Source of the DNA: Himantopus leucocephalus
Taxonomy: Eukaryota; Chordata; Aves; Charadriiformes; Recurvirostridae
Direction: 5' to 3'
Assembly: GCA_003993805.1 (NCBI GenBank)
Contig: RSEF01000031.1
Span: 57,449,150-57,513,149, forward strand
DNA length: 64,000 bases
Position numbers and translations under genes: made by a program. A model generated the notes under the pieces. It saw only the letters and a program-made list of their open reading frames with translations. It was not told the origin of the DNA and ran no database searches. Shown one piece after another: positions 33,651-46,600 of this stretch; position 1 is the first letter of the stretch, and every line of letters begins with the position of its first letter.

Positions 33651-36600
33651 ATGTGTTAGTGGTGAACGTGGCACAAAGAAGTCTCCCTCCCTTCATACTC
33701 TCTGCCAGTCCTTCACGGGTAAGGTATATTTGGTGCATAAACTCCATGAGGTCTCTAATAAAAACATTCTCAAGATGCTGGGTTAGGATAACAGCTACTA
33801 GAACTGATACAGAAAACGCTGCGGGGACTTTTCTGTTCCTCCTAGTGAGTTCTGTTGCAGGAGTTTATCCATTCATTTTCACTCTTAAAGAGCACAAACA
33901 CCTTCCACCAATTAATCGAGGCAAACTAAATGTCCTAGGGATAATTTCTAAATCACTAGGACTTTTGAGTAGATTAGGAGTATCGTATTTTAGCCTAAGT
34001 GAATGACTTTGTTATGTGATTGACAGTTAATTTATCTGCATTAAAAGGGTTAAAAATGCTCACGCTTCAGCCTAAAATTAACTGTAAGAAAAAAAGGGGA
34101 AGTATCTCCACTCTAATCAAATTGCTTCACTGTAAAAGAGATGCTAGAGTGCAGAAAGCCTCTAGGTGGTGATTTCATGTGGTCCCAATATAGGTATGGA
34201 TCCTGCTCGTATTGTTTTTATCCCTGCCTCAGGTACAACAGCATCTCCCTCCCACTCCTCTCATATCAGCTCATCCTTTTGTTGTACATCCATCACTCTA
34301 AAAGCTGGCAGGAGACATGGCTTTCTGCTGACATCAATTAAGCACAAAGCCAGGTCTGCAAGCCCAGTTTTCAAGAGAGTTAGTGGAGTAAAACTGTACA
34401 AAAAGAAACTCTCCTGACCATTCCCCTGTGACAGGAGTGGAAATTCACTTTGAGCTTACAGAAATAATTGCATCTGAAACTCCCTCCCCACCCATTCTCA
34501 ATACATCCTCCTGAAACTGCTCCCAGAAATGCCAGATAACTATGATGAGAGATAAAGAAGCAATTGGCTAAATATTTGTTTTGTTCTTTTTAGTTGATTG
34601 AAACTGTGGCTCATAAAAAAATTTCCAGTAATAGAATTGGCCATACTGATAACAATTGTGATTATACCCTTTCTACAGCATGGACTTAACTGCGTTAACA
34701 TCCACAGTTTTCCCTTTCCCAAGCCATCCTTGATTACTGATGTTCTAGTATTCTCTGTTGACTTTGCTCTGAAAATGGTGATCTCTGGAAGAGGACAGAG
34801 GAGATAGCTGGAGGAAGAAACCTCTTAAATTGCTACTGCAAATCTGTGAGAAATCATCTCTTAGAGTCCCTAAGGCTTCAACACTGTGGTGAGAACTTAC
34901 TTGGTGAATCAACATAACCTGAAAGAAAGGACCGCTTTTTGTCCCCTGGAAGGTTTGGCCTCCTGTTCACATTCAGAAATGTCCACTCCAGCAACAATAT
35001 ACCTATACAAAACTGGCCTTCATGTCCTAACAGCAAGAAATTCTGCCCTGACCTGTTGTGCTATTTCAGTCAACTTTAGCACTTATACTTAAGAAATATT
35101 TTTACTCTTCATTTCTCAGGAGAGCAGTCATGAGCACATCAACCACCAGACCGTGAACAAATTCAATCAGTACTAAAGTGCCATTCGAACGTATATGTGA
35201 GTGCAATTCATCCTTCTCACAGGTGGTCAAGCCAAGCAATTAGCTTAACAAAGACATCACAGGAAACCAATGAAGAGCTTGATACCAGCTGGATCTAAGC
35301 ATATCAGGGACTAATTTGGCCCAGCATGCTAAATAACTGCATTGACTTAACAGTGTGACATCAGAGATAAACTTGGTTCATAGCCAAGAAAAGAGAAGGG
35401 CAGAAAGAAGGAAAAGGAAGAGATGTTCAGAAGGCATTAGAATAATTTAGTACATTATACAGGAACATTTTCTCTGGCAAACAAAAAACACCCCAATATT
35501 TTGAAGTGCAATTCCACAAGCATCTAGACACATTGCTTATTACAGTTTATAGGTCATATATAGAAGAATGCTTTCAAAAGCAAATATGAAACCAATGACC
35601 AAGTTCAAAATGGGAAAAGGAGTTGTATGAAATAGCAGCCAGTAAGTCTATTAGGATTTCTTGCAATTACTTTCATGCCATGTCTCACTCCATTTCCTAG
35701 CCTATTAAAGGTATTTCCTACAATACACAATTTTCACAGAAGTCTTTAGAAAATCTTTGTTTGCCCCAAATTTCTTTTTTCGTAGAAATCTGCAATGATT
35801 CATTGGTTAACTATTGCTTTCTCTTTTTTTTTATACAGAGATGCCACTTCTAAGATTAAATATTATACATTCTAGGTGCTCCTTGCATTTTTATTGAATT
35901 TAGAGCTACCACAAGGTGCCATGACAGAGAAGATTCTTGTTACCTGGGTCTCTGCATGTAGAAAAAGAGATACAGCAAAGGCAACTACCTCTGGCAAGAC
36001 TTCACTGTTGTCTGTGTACAGCAACAACGTTTAAAATTCTTGAACTGAAAGGCATACAGCAAAAATAGTGAGATGTTACATTTTTATCTTTGTCAGATTC
36101 TTCCATCTTTCACATGGATGAACAGCAGCAATGACATTCCTTCTTTCTAAGTCATTAACAGACTGCAATGTTTGTTCTATTTAGGACTAACACATATGTT
36201 ACTCATAGGCAAAATCCCTAGCAAATGTAAACAAGTTTTTGGAGTTATACCACAGAAAATCTATTTCACTTTTACCAGTGAAATATGGTAAAAAGCATTC
36301 ATTGATGCACAGTAATGTGCATACCTTCAACTATGTGAAGACTTTCATTTTCTTAAGAAAAAGTGACTTAAACAGATTTTTTTAATTAAGATTTGCTTGA
36401 ATTCCAAACTGATTTTTTTTTCCTTTTCAAAAAAAGAAAGACTCAAGTAAAAAAGAAACCTATTTTGGAATATTTTTAACACAAGTAAATGATGAGATTT
36501 ATAAAATCAGGGAAGGATGGAATAACCCTGCAACATTGAAATAAAGCATTAACATGGAAAGCAACAATACAAAATCCTCCAACTTGCTAAATTTCCTTGC

Positions 36601-36794
36601 AATAGTTTTCCAGCTTCCTAGAAAGGTAACCTTATAAGTACAAATTACAGTGTTCTGCAATTAACTCATTTCAGTTTCTCCTGTTGATGCATTATGGAAC
36701 TGAGACTGAAAAAATAACTCAGTAGTTAGTAGAACACTTTTATGAGGATTGAAAAACTAGTTTGCAATTATACTTCTAACATCTGTTTGATCTA

Positions 36795-36995
36795 TACTTG
36801 GGAAGTGCCTTGCCCTAAGATATTTAGAAAGTTTTGTTCCAGAGTTCTTCATAGACCACTTAAGGCAGACACTAATAACGTGTGGCACCTTGGATCCAAT
36901 CCTGCTGAATCAGGAAAAAGAGGATTTGAACTAAGACTCCCACATCCCAGGACACTGTGTACCTGTTATGCTGTGACACTTCTGCCTCTGCCTTA
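36795..36995 (-). mobile_element. MIR-like ancient tRNA-derived SINE, antisense
   Basis: The plus strand has gggaagtgccttgccctaag, then agaggatttgaactaagact, then cacttctgcctctgcc. This is the order of antisense MIR consensus (agtgacttgcccaaggtcac ... aggatttgaaccc ... tatactgcctc). The B-box-like ggatttgaac comes from the SINE's tRNA-derived head, so this is not a tRNA gene. It is strongly diverged. Confidence 0.55.
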
Positions 36996-37204
36996 AAGAA
37001 GGTCACTTAAGCACGTCAGTATTCATTTAGTCCAGTGATTCAGTTATTGCTCAGTTATGATTGTTTGTCCAAAATTGTGTACAAACCATTCACCAGAATA
37101 TTTCCCATGTTCTAGTTTTAATAAAATAAAGAATCAAGACCTTCACTAGGAGGCTTATTTTTTAGTATTCAGACCCTAATGCTATCTGATATTGATGTTA
37201 TGGC

Positions 37205-37270
37205 AAATAACTGAATGTGAAGTGAAAGACTAGCCTGAGTTACACAGCTAGAGGTCTGCTGTATTTGTAA
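37205..37270 (-). mobile_element. Second MIR-like fragment, antisense
   Basis: The core 'gcctgagttacacagctaga' resembles the MIR CORE region 'cccaaggtcacacagctagt'. It is short and diverged, so the call is tentative. Confidence 0.35.
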
Positions 37271-38316
37271 AGCCAAGATGTACAGCAGATTTCCAGAGTT
37301 GCACTCTTTGTATAGTATTCCGGATAAGCAGATTTCCCTGGCGAAATATTAAGGCAAAAAGCAAAATGGGGATAGACAAGACAATAATATTCTGTATATC
37401 ATAAATACAGACAAAATGTACCTTGTTTCAGTCTGTAAAATAAGATTTTGCTTGTCTTTTCCTAAACACAAGCTTTCATTTCTGTTAGCGAAGATCCATC
37501 GAACCCTTTTTGGCTACGTATGGATTGTTCTGAATAGGTAAACTTCATTTACTATTATTTACTGGAATTCAACAGCCGTTTCAAGATGTCACCTGCAACA
37601 AGGACCTTCTTAACACTCTTTCACATATATACAACTTTTAAAGTAAGAAACCAAAATGTGTGTTTCAGCAAGTAGGACAGAGCCCCCAGGGCAGAAAACG
37701 TCTCTAATTCTGAGCCCCGTATTCAACCCACAGGCCACAGACTTGTGTCATTAAAAGTTAAAATTACTTGGCACTGTTTCAATTCTTTTCTTGCCAGAAG
37801 GCGATACAGCTGGCATCAGCGGTGATATGCTGCGCACACAACTGTTGTCTTCCCAAGTCACAGGAGAAAGGCCTGCTGCTAAACCAGTATTAATCTGTAC
37901 TTGGGCTGAGGCAGAGAATAAACCAAGCCAGGGAGAAAATCCTCACCACCCTGGAAGAGTTGCAAATATACAGGATGCATTAATACAGACACACAGAGAC
38001 TGACATATTAATAGAGATATCAATAGCCTGGACACTAATTTGAGGCGTCTCTTACTCGCATATTCAGGCACAGATGGCCTCCAGTCCTTTTATACTCTTG
38101 ACCCAGTCTATCATGGAGACACATAACCCTGTCCATGAAACAGTGAAGACAGGAGTACCTTGCCTAAAAGAACTACTTCACCTGTACTCAGGAGCAAAAC
38201 AGAACTCACTGTCTCTGTTTTTGAAAGCTTAAAATCAAATTAAGCTTAAAGACTAAAGGAAATACAACAGTTGCAATTAAACTTATGCTCTTTCTCTAAG
38301 CCAAATGTGCTAAAGT

Positions 38317-38817
38317 ATGGCCCTTGCACCACACATTACAAGAATGTATTGTATACAAGACCCAGAGGTGATAAAAATACATGGAAGCACAGTGAAGTTG
38401 GTGTGTGAAGAGTGGAAAGTGGAAAGGACTCTCCAGAAGCACACTGCATACATTACCATCCAGAAAAATCACAGAACAAATTCATCTAAAGCCCCAACTA
38501 TTCTAAACCTCCATGGCACTGTTAACTTCAGTATGATTAATCTGATAGTCATTGATGGTGGACTGGGTTCAAATAACAAATGCAAGAAAAGCTTCATTCA
38601 GGAAGGGGAATTCAAAGTTCACCTGAGAACGAACCAGAGTATAAGGAAGAAACAGAAAAGAGGGGTGAAAAGGAAGCACCTGTTACACCAGTTACGTTCC
38701 CCACTATCCCCAAAGAACCCAGAAACTGGAGAAGGTCCATTTCCAGCTTCTGAAATGGGCACTAGTTTTCCTGACAGAAAACATAACACACTGCTTACAG
38801 AAAAGCCTTGGTTTTAA
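38317..38817 (+). other. Open reading frame of 166 codons, unassigned
   Basis: This is one of the longest uninterrupted open frames in the gene-poor part of the window. The predicted product is basic in its C-terminal half (IRKKQKRGVKRKH) and has no recognised domain, signal peptide or membrane segment. No splice sites or promoter are evident. A chance ORF in purine-rich sequence is the simplest explanation. Confidence 0.15.
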
Positions 38818-38854
38818 TCCATTTAATCCATTGGTTATAGAAACATCTGGTAAT

Positions 38855-38935
38855 GAAAGAGAGAAAGAAAGGAAGAGACAAAGGGAAAGAGTGGCGAAGG
38901 AGGCAAGGAGGAAGGGAGGAAGAGGAGAAGGATGT
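38855..38935 (+). repeat. Purine-rich (GA-rich) tract
   Basis: About 80 bases are nearly all A/G, with a few interruptions (for example gagagaaagaaaggaagaga and ggaggaagggaggaagagga). Such tracts can adopt triplex DNA, but no regulatory context is visible. Confidence 0.75.
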
Positions 38936-41900
38936 GAGATGAATAAAGGAAGGAATAAAGAGCCAGCATCAAGGGAAAGAGCTGAGGGTCTTTTGCAAAG
39001 TGAAAGGACTTTGCAAAGAATGCATTTCTCAAGGCAGACCAGAGTATCTACATGAGGAAAGCCTGGCTTCAGAGAGTGGAGAAACAATGCCATTTGTATT
39101 TGTGGAGAGTGGAAACCAGCCCTGTACAAAGATACCACACATTGTCCCATGCTTTTGCAACTACTTTCATGACCTGCAAGTTTGGTGGGTCTTGAGCAGT
39201 CACCACACAGGAAGCAAGAAAGGCTGTTATTTCAGAATACACCTGGAAAACTATAGAAGAGGGAGAGCTTACCCATCTGTATGAAGTATGGGAAAAGCTC
39301 TCTTATGAAGCATATCACTCAGAGTCTAGCAGAACATGTACTTCAGTGCAAAGGAAACCTTGTACAAGCACAGAATGTTAAAGAGAGCTCTGCTTCTCCA
39401 GCAGAGGACACAGGAGCCACCATGGAAAAACACTATTTCTTCCGTTTTATGGACTGTGATTTGAAGTGAGTGATAGCCTTCTTCCACTAAGTTTATAGAG
39501 AAGACAGCAATTTCACAGTCTGCATATATGGAGAAAGACAGTAGCCTGTTCTCTTCCACCTGTTTCTGCCCCAATCCAGGGACAAGGGGTATAGACTTCT
39601 TTTCTGCACCACCTGCGCCACCAGGAGAAGGATTAGCTGGGGCTGACAGACACACCAAATTGTCCAGTAGACTCAGTCCCACTGCTACACCCTCTGCAGC
39701 TGGAGCACAGTGGTGTGCAATGGAGAGCAACTGACACCAGCAGCATGTGTCCTACAGGAATTCGGTCGTTGGACCTCTGTTCAGCTGGCGCCTCTCTACA
39801 GCATGACATTTGGCAGAGACATAATGTACCCTTCCAGAGCACTCAGAGTGCACTCCCTTCCTCACCCTCCTTTGGCTTTCAAGAGCCATTATACAGCTTA
39901 AAGTGTTTTGTGAGTGCAGCTTCCTTTACATCTGCTGGTGATGCAAAAACATCAACACCACCACAAAATCCTCTTTAATGTGGATTGCAGCAGCAGCAGC
40001 CAGCAACTGTTTCACCCTGTCAGAGCAAGGAGCGTTTTGAAGATGCACAAGAACATTAGCAAAAGAAATCAGCTAGGGTGGGAGGAGAGTAGAAGAGAAT
40101 AAAAAAGATCTTGACTGCATCAAGGACAAAGCTAAGCTGGGTTCACAGGAAAAACACGCAGGTTAGTAGTAATCAAGGATTTTGAAATGCTGGGGGTTAA
40201 ATTCTCATGTTAAAGCCATAGCTTAAACTTTTACTTAATTACATCCTTGTACAAAGATTTTGTGTTTTCTTCCATCTTCTTCTGAGGTATCCAGTGTTTT
40301 GCATAGTCAGAAATGTGATACTGAATGATGCACTGTGAATCTAGTCTCTTCTGACAAATCCTATGTTCCTGTCCGTCTGTGCAAAGAGGATGTTTTTTTC
40401 TGAGGGAGCTCCTCTCCAGTCTGTATAGAGAAAGTTGTTATTTTCAAACCTCAGTAAAAGAGGAAAAAAATCAGCATATAAAAATGCCCCTGAAATGAAA
40501 AATAAAAAGGCACAACAAATTCTGCAAGTTAAAGATATGGCAAGTGAAAACAGATATGGCATGTGAGAATAAGCAACATGCAGGAATCTTCATCTTGTGA
40601 AGTCTGCAGGTGAATGCTGGATAACTTTCTGCTTCAAAGCAACAGAAACATACCGAAGATGATGACACTTCTCTAAAAAAAAAAAGAAAGAAAAAAGAAA
40701 ACTATTTCAACAGCTATTGCGTTTTGAAGTCATGTTAGCTGGGCAACATTATTCTTCAACACATGATAGGTAGAGCACACCAGATGTCTAGTAAGACTTT
40801 TGAAAGGTCGAGAGCAAATGACAAATGGTTTATGCTTCCATTCTTAACATCTGGAAATTATAATCCCAGAAACATGAATGTTAAAAGTCATTCATTCTCT
40901 ATACCTTGAAAGGATTGCCATTTGATATAGATCTGTGAGCAATTTCATCATTTACTCAAAGTCCTCCTCTTTTGTTTATACCTTTCAAATGATCCTCCAT
41001 CTCCAGGTTAGTTCCGTAAGGCATATTTTTTACCATCTTGCTACTGCAGCACTAGTGACATATTGGAGCCTCATTTGCCCTAAATCACAGTCGTGCTGCT
41101 TTAGGTTTTAGCAAAGCAGAGGTTACAGTCATAAGGCAGACGTCAGTGCTGTGAAACCTGCTGATAAAGGAAGCTGCCAGTCAAAGTAACGATGGATACC
41201 ACATAGACTCCAAAAGGTGTCCTGTCACATAGTGTTAACCCCACATTCAGCTGACCTATTGCCACACAAAACAGGAAGATATATCAGCATTTTTTGATCT
41301 TGCACTATTTTCACCAGGAAAATTGTCACTGATTTCATTTTAACCATTAGACCAAAAGAAACACAAATATCACCTGGAGCAGAATGGGGCTCTTTCATAC
41401 AGAAATCCTTGTCGTCAATTAGGCTTGTGGTTTTGGTTTCTCAAGAGGTTTAAAGCTGAGGCTGCTCTGTAGATTCCCTAAAGAGTTTCCTTGTCAGTGT
41501 CATTATTCTTTTATTACTTTGAAGGCAGATTAGACAAAATCCAGCACATCTGTTATCTCACCATTTTGATGGTTTAAGATTAATGGCTGTGATAATAGCC
41601 TGCAGTGCAAGTCAAGGCAAGAAATTTTGGAGAGTTCAGTGTCTTCCATAAATCCACATATGGCTGCTTTTTTGATGAAATGAATGCAAATGTTGAACAC
41701 AGCCAGGATGAAGTTATGGTGTCCTTGGAGACCCATCCATCTTCAGCTTTCAGGTGGAATAGCAGCTTTTACGGAAGTGCTGATGGGACTCTAGACTCCA
41801 CAAAAGGTGAAGGGGAAAAGAAGGAAAGGAAGGGTTGGTTGCATTTGAAATCTCTCTAGTCTTCCCTTGGACAGAAGAAAGGGCTCCAACCACATCTCCA

Positions 41901-43478
41901 CCCTATCATGAAAGCTCATTTCTGTGAACTCCATGAGCTGGTAGGTAAGTGGCATTCTCAAAAGCTAAAGCAGCATAACAGTTGAGTGGAAGGCCAGCAG
42001 ACCATGAATAGGGGGACTCAGCTGGAGATCACTAGGTGAAGACCAGGTGCCTCCCCAACTTGCCAGAGTATAGAGCCATATGCCCTTTGGCGAGGGAAGG
42101 AGAAAAGGGGACTGGAGAAAGGTTTCGTTTTCAGCTCTGACCAGATAGCATCTCACCAGTCTGTGATCCAGGTTTGGTCGAGCAGGCAAACCACTTGCAT
42201 GTCTTTGCCCTGCACAAATAGGTCAGGAATATTCAGGCCAGTCAGAGCAATTTTGTGCCCAGTATGGTTGTATTTTAATCCAGTTTTAAAGCAATGCTTC
42301 ATGGAGTTACTCAGATCTGTCCAAGAGCAACTGATCAGCAGGTCTAACACTGCTCACCCGTGGCACTCAACAGAACCAATTCCTTCAGACCTAGATAGAA
42401 AAATAGTTGTTACCTTAATCACTGAGCAGACCTTAAGAAATGCATATGGTCTTTACAACTTACCTTTTTACACAGTGCTTTATTTTTGTTTTCTGTGTTT
42501 AAACGTGGTATAATGTTTGAGATAGAAAGTGATCAGAAAAATGAGTTGTTAATGTATGTGCAGTTGAATGAGGAATTCAATTTTGCCATGTCTTCTCTAG
42601 TACAGTATGCAGCTTAAAAAAATCCAGTACCAAAGGTCTCAACTCACTGCCTCTGAAACCAAAACAACTAAAAAAGAAAGACAAATACAGAAGATTTTGG
42701 ATGATGGCTCTTACTAAATATACTCCATCAGAATGTAAGCAAAAAGTCTCTATAAACATCACATCAATTGCAACATGAGAATTAATAGCATCATTTAGCA
42801 ATAAGGTTCAATCTATTAACATTAATTCTTTTTTTTTATTGGGCTTTCTCCACTTTTTCAGACAGCAAAATTAATATTCTTCCTTTATCCTCAGATGCTG
42901 AACTCAACCCTTTTACCTTACTTTAAGAGGCTAAACCACAAAGCATACACAGAGTGAGGAGGATTATTCCCAGCAGCAGTTCTGGCGAGTGCGTGTTAAA
43001 AAGTGTTCATTCTGGTTTTGGCCACTTACTCAATTAGACAGGTAAACAGAGTATGAAAATTTTATTATACACGCCTATTCTAGTGATTTGCTACATTAGC
43101 TCTTTTGACATCAGCATGAAACAAAGATCGGTTTCTACTCATTAGAACCCTGGGGAAGGATCATTTATGATTAGACTTTGGATTATTTTTAAAGCTTTTT
43201 AAGCTTCCCACATGGAAGGAAATAAAATTCAATGACTTAAATTTGTGCTCTTCCAATCTGGTGGGACTGCTAGCTTGCACGTATAATGAAACTCCTATCC
43301 ATATATACTGGTGGAAGTCATCTTATAGGATATAAGAATATCTCTTTTATAACTGAAAGACAAGAGGTTGTTTCTAAAAACAGCAGCTGGGAAGTGAAGG
43401 AAGAACAGGAATGTAGAAACAGGAAGGCAGCCACCTTGTCCACCATAAATCTTAATACCCATTGATTTAAATGTATTT

Positions 43479-43516
43479 CACGGAATTTCAGAGTTGGAAG
43501 GGACCTCTAGAGATCA
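43479..43516 (-). mobile_element. CR1 3'-end, antisense, running into assembly gap
   Basis: cacggaatttcagagttggaag followed by ggacctctagagatca is the start of an antisense CR1 3' end, close to consensus. It stops at the Ns. Confidence 0.8.
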
Positions 43517-43616
43517 NNNNNNNNNNNNNNNNNNNNNNNNNNNNNNNNNNNNNNNNNNNNNNNNNNNNNNNNNNNNNNNNNNNNNNNNNNNNNNNNNNNN
43601 NNNNNNNNNNNNNNNN
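43517..43616. other. Assembly gap, 100 Ns
   Basis: A round 100-N placeholder lies between the antisense CR1 3' end on the left and antisense CR1 RT-region sequence on the right. The missing sequence is therefore probably CR1. Confidence 0.98.
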
Positions 43617-43659
43617 GATGACATCCAGAATGAGTCGCTCCATTACCTTCCCAGGGACA
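43617..43659 (-). mobile_element. CR1 RT-region remnant, antisense, after gap
   Basis: gatgacatccagaatgagtcg, then ctccattaccttcccaggga, resembles the CR1 phrase 'gatggcctccaggatgagctgctccatcaccttccc' from the RT region. It has the same orientation as the 3' end before the gap, so the two are probably one element. Confidence 0.65.
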
Positions 43660-46600
43660 TTTGCATATGTAAATCCAAGATATCACAGAAAGATTATGAT
43701 TAGCCCCTATGATATCGCAGACCACTAGCTGTTGTTAAAAAATAAAGCCCCAGGCAGGTTTCCCTATTTGCTTTCAATCAAGCGCAGCATTCAACAGCCT
43801 AGTGATTTCAGGACAAGAGTACAGTTTCAGTCCTAAATTCGGGAAGTATCAGTTACCACATTTTTCAGCCATGCTCAGTATCTTCTTGCTTTCACATGGT
43901 TGGTTCCCTTTCCAAAAGAAAAGAAATCGGAATGAAACCATAAACCATTACCGAATATGGTATCTTAAAGGACAAGATCTTAATCTTGTAATTAGGTCAT
44001 CTACTGCATGCTTAACCGTCTGTACAAAATTTGCATTGGACTCTGGCACAAAAGACATTGTGCCAGATTTCACCCTGGCAGAAGGTCAGAGCTTTTGGAT
44101 GCAGGGGCAGAGACACTCTTTGACTCCTGAGAGGGCTTTATTTTTTGAAGGTCACTGCCGGGGCTGCAGTTCTTCCAGTCCTACCTGCTGGTGTCTGTGA
44201 GCCAGCTGCTTTGGGAGCTGGTATCTGCTAGACATGACAGCACAGGTCTGTGCTTGGAGAACTCAGTTTGTATTTGCACTGCCTTTGGGCTTAGAGCTAG
44301 ACTCTGTATTAAGCTAGACTTCTCCCAGTACCCATTATTCAGTGCTAACAGTATGCAGGATTACTTTAAGCAAAGCCACAGCTGTGCACATGCACTCAAA
44401 GAGAGTGGAAGAAACCCCATTATTTGTAGGAATTATTTAACTTCTTGCTTATATTGTATTCAGACTCTTACCGCTCCTTCCAAGATATCTTTTGGGAAAG
44501 CTCAAGCAGTTTTTTCTGCCACTGATCAATGGCCTGTTTGTCTAGTAGCCCCTGCCTCAGTAAAATTCATTCATAATTTCCTAAATTCAGATAGATCATG
44601 GATATCTTTTAAGTCCTTTACAAGCTAAGAAAAGGACAGATTCCTTTCATTATTAGAGTAGAGATTTATGGCACCTGATTCTTCAAAAAGTGTTTCTAGG
44701 ATGAAAATAGGTATCTGAAACTGAGTTGCTGATTTAGGAGAACAACAAAAATCCAGGTATATTTCTGTATATACCAAATGGAGCACAGCACTGTACTCAC
44801 AAGACCAACAATCTTCTTCTGCTCTCTGAAGCATGGATCCATGCCCAGCCCTTCACTTTTCCTCATGGCTCTCTACAGCTACATTCCCCTTTTTCCAAAT
44901 GTGTATTGAGTTTGTCATTCCAGTAGAGTTGCCACATGACATTTCAGCCGTGCTGCGCAGCACCAGTGAAAGTCCTCTGCAGCACCTTGTTCTGTGTTGC
45001 AGTAACAGAGCTGCGTGGTCCTTCCTTTCCCCTCTTGACACAGAGAGCACGTGAGTGCCGCTCTTTCATACATGATTGCACAAGACTGGAGGTCACAAGA
45101 AGGGTCTCTTCTTTTTGGGTGCAGCACACCGATTCCAGTACACAGAAAAGGAGGAGGAGAGGCCTCTTCCAGGTCTGTGTTCCTACCCCCACGTATAGCA
45201 CATAGCTGACCCTCTCCAGCCCTTTCAGATGCCATTGCAGGACCCAGGTTTCATGTGTGAAAGATGGTTTTCATCTGAACTGTCTTTGGCCTCCCCAACA
45301 CGCACACGGGCTACCTTGCATACAGTGTTGACTTACAACCTTCTGTCCTCATTTCAGATATACAAGCCCTGCATTTCATTTACAGATATACAGATATACA
45401 GATACTCACACACATGGGTGCATGCATAAGGTAAACACATTTAACAAAGCCATCTGCTGTATGTACCTACTTCAGTATAGACGAACGATCTGTTCCTCAG
45501 ATGATTTCAGGCACCAACTCAAGTGCTCCACTCCACAGTTAATACAGCTCAGCAGAGGTAGGAGCGCATGCACTGAGAACTGGGAGCTCAGATAATGCCT
45601 TCATAACAACAACTCCAAAAGGAATTTTCACTTTCAATTGCACCCTCCAAGTTGTGCTCATTTAACCCTCTCATCTAATGAGACCTGCAGCAGTCAGTAT
45701 GCGATCACTGCGTTACCACCTATTAATAGGCACTTTGCTAATGCACATCCAGTACTTGCTGAGTCCAGTTCAGCTGGGAGGAAAACAGGCAATCAGGCCA
45801 AAAGAAGCAAAACAGTCCACTTTGTTAAAAGACCACTTTGAATTGAATTTTCCATTATATTTCTTTCACTGTCACAACTAGCTAGAATTTTATCTAATTT
45901 TCTGATAGTGACTATTTCAAATTTTAGGTTTTCAGTCTGGGTAAAGTGTATCAACTAAGCCCTGTTCTCTTCATTAGAATTATATTTGGGGCAGGATAAG
46001 GAGTAACTACTAAATTTTCAGCTGATGTTTCTTTTTTCTGCCACACCCATCTTAAGTTACTCAACCCCCTCGCACATACTCACTATTTAAACTAGTGAAG
46101 AAACATTTACTTGTTATTATAACTGTCGAGACAAGCACTTGCTTTTCTTAAAAAAAATGAAGGGATTGATGAGATAGGTCAAACCCTTTTTTTTTTTGTT
46201 GTTTTGACAAAGAACTAGGAAAATCAGAAGTTTGGCTAAAGCTTCATAGCTTTCAAGTATGATAATCTGGGAAGAAAAAACACACAAAAAAATGCTAAAA
46301 AGCTATCAGAAAAAAAAAAACCAAAAATGCTACTACAGAATGTCTGTAGGTGAACTACAGAAAAGAATGAGGATTTGTTACCATTTCATTTTTGTCTCTC
46401 CCTTACCCCTCAAATACAACTTTCAAAACCCCTGAACCTTTTGTCACAATGTCCATTGCTGTAGTAATAAATGTCTCTGCCTGACCTTGTAAATAGAATA
46501 ATTTATGAAAATGTGTTTCTCTGCTGCTCAGCTACTCTGCAAGCCACTTCCTCAGTCTGAGTCATAACAGCAAAGACTGGAATAAATAAATCCTGATCCA

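Larger units (their letters stand above)
31536..36794. other. Intergenic DNA, AT-rich, with A/T tract and one ancient repeat copy
   Basis: This stretch has an abnormal A-T-A homopolymer block at 32721-32794 containing one N, and an ancient repeat copy at 33600-33650. Several open frames of 60-137 codons lack any recognisable domain. No gene is supported. Confidence 0.5.
37271..43478. other. Intergenic DNA, no recognised gene
   Basis: This stretch includes a 166-codon unassigned ORF (38317-38817) and a purine-rich tract just after it (about 38855-38935). The rest is AT-rich, with scattered short open frames. Confidence 0.5.

Noticed and set aside
36908..36925. tRNA B-box-like ggatttgaac, possible tRNA gene
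   Set aside because: No A box or cloverleaf is present, and the surrounding order fits an antisense MIR-type SINE.
43802..44628. Two overlapping plus-strand open frames of 132 and 145 codons
   Set aside because: They lie in different frames, have no conserved motif, and lack convincing splice or promoter context.
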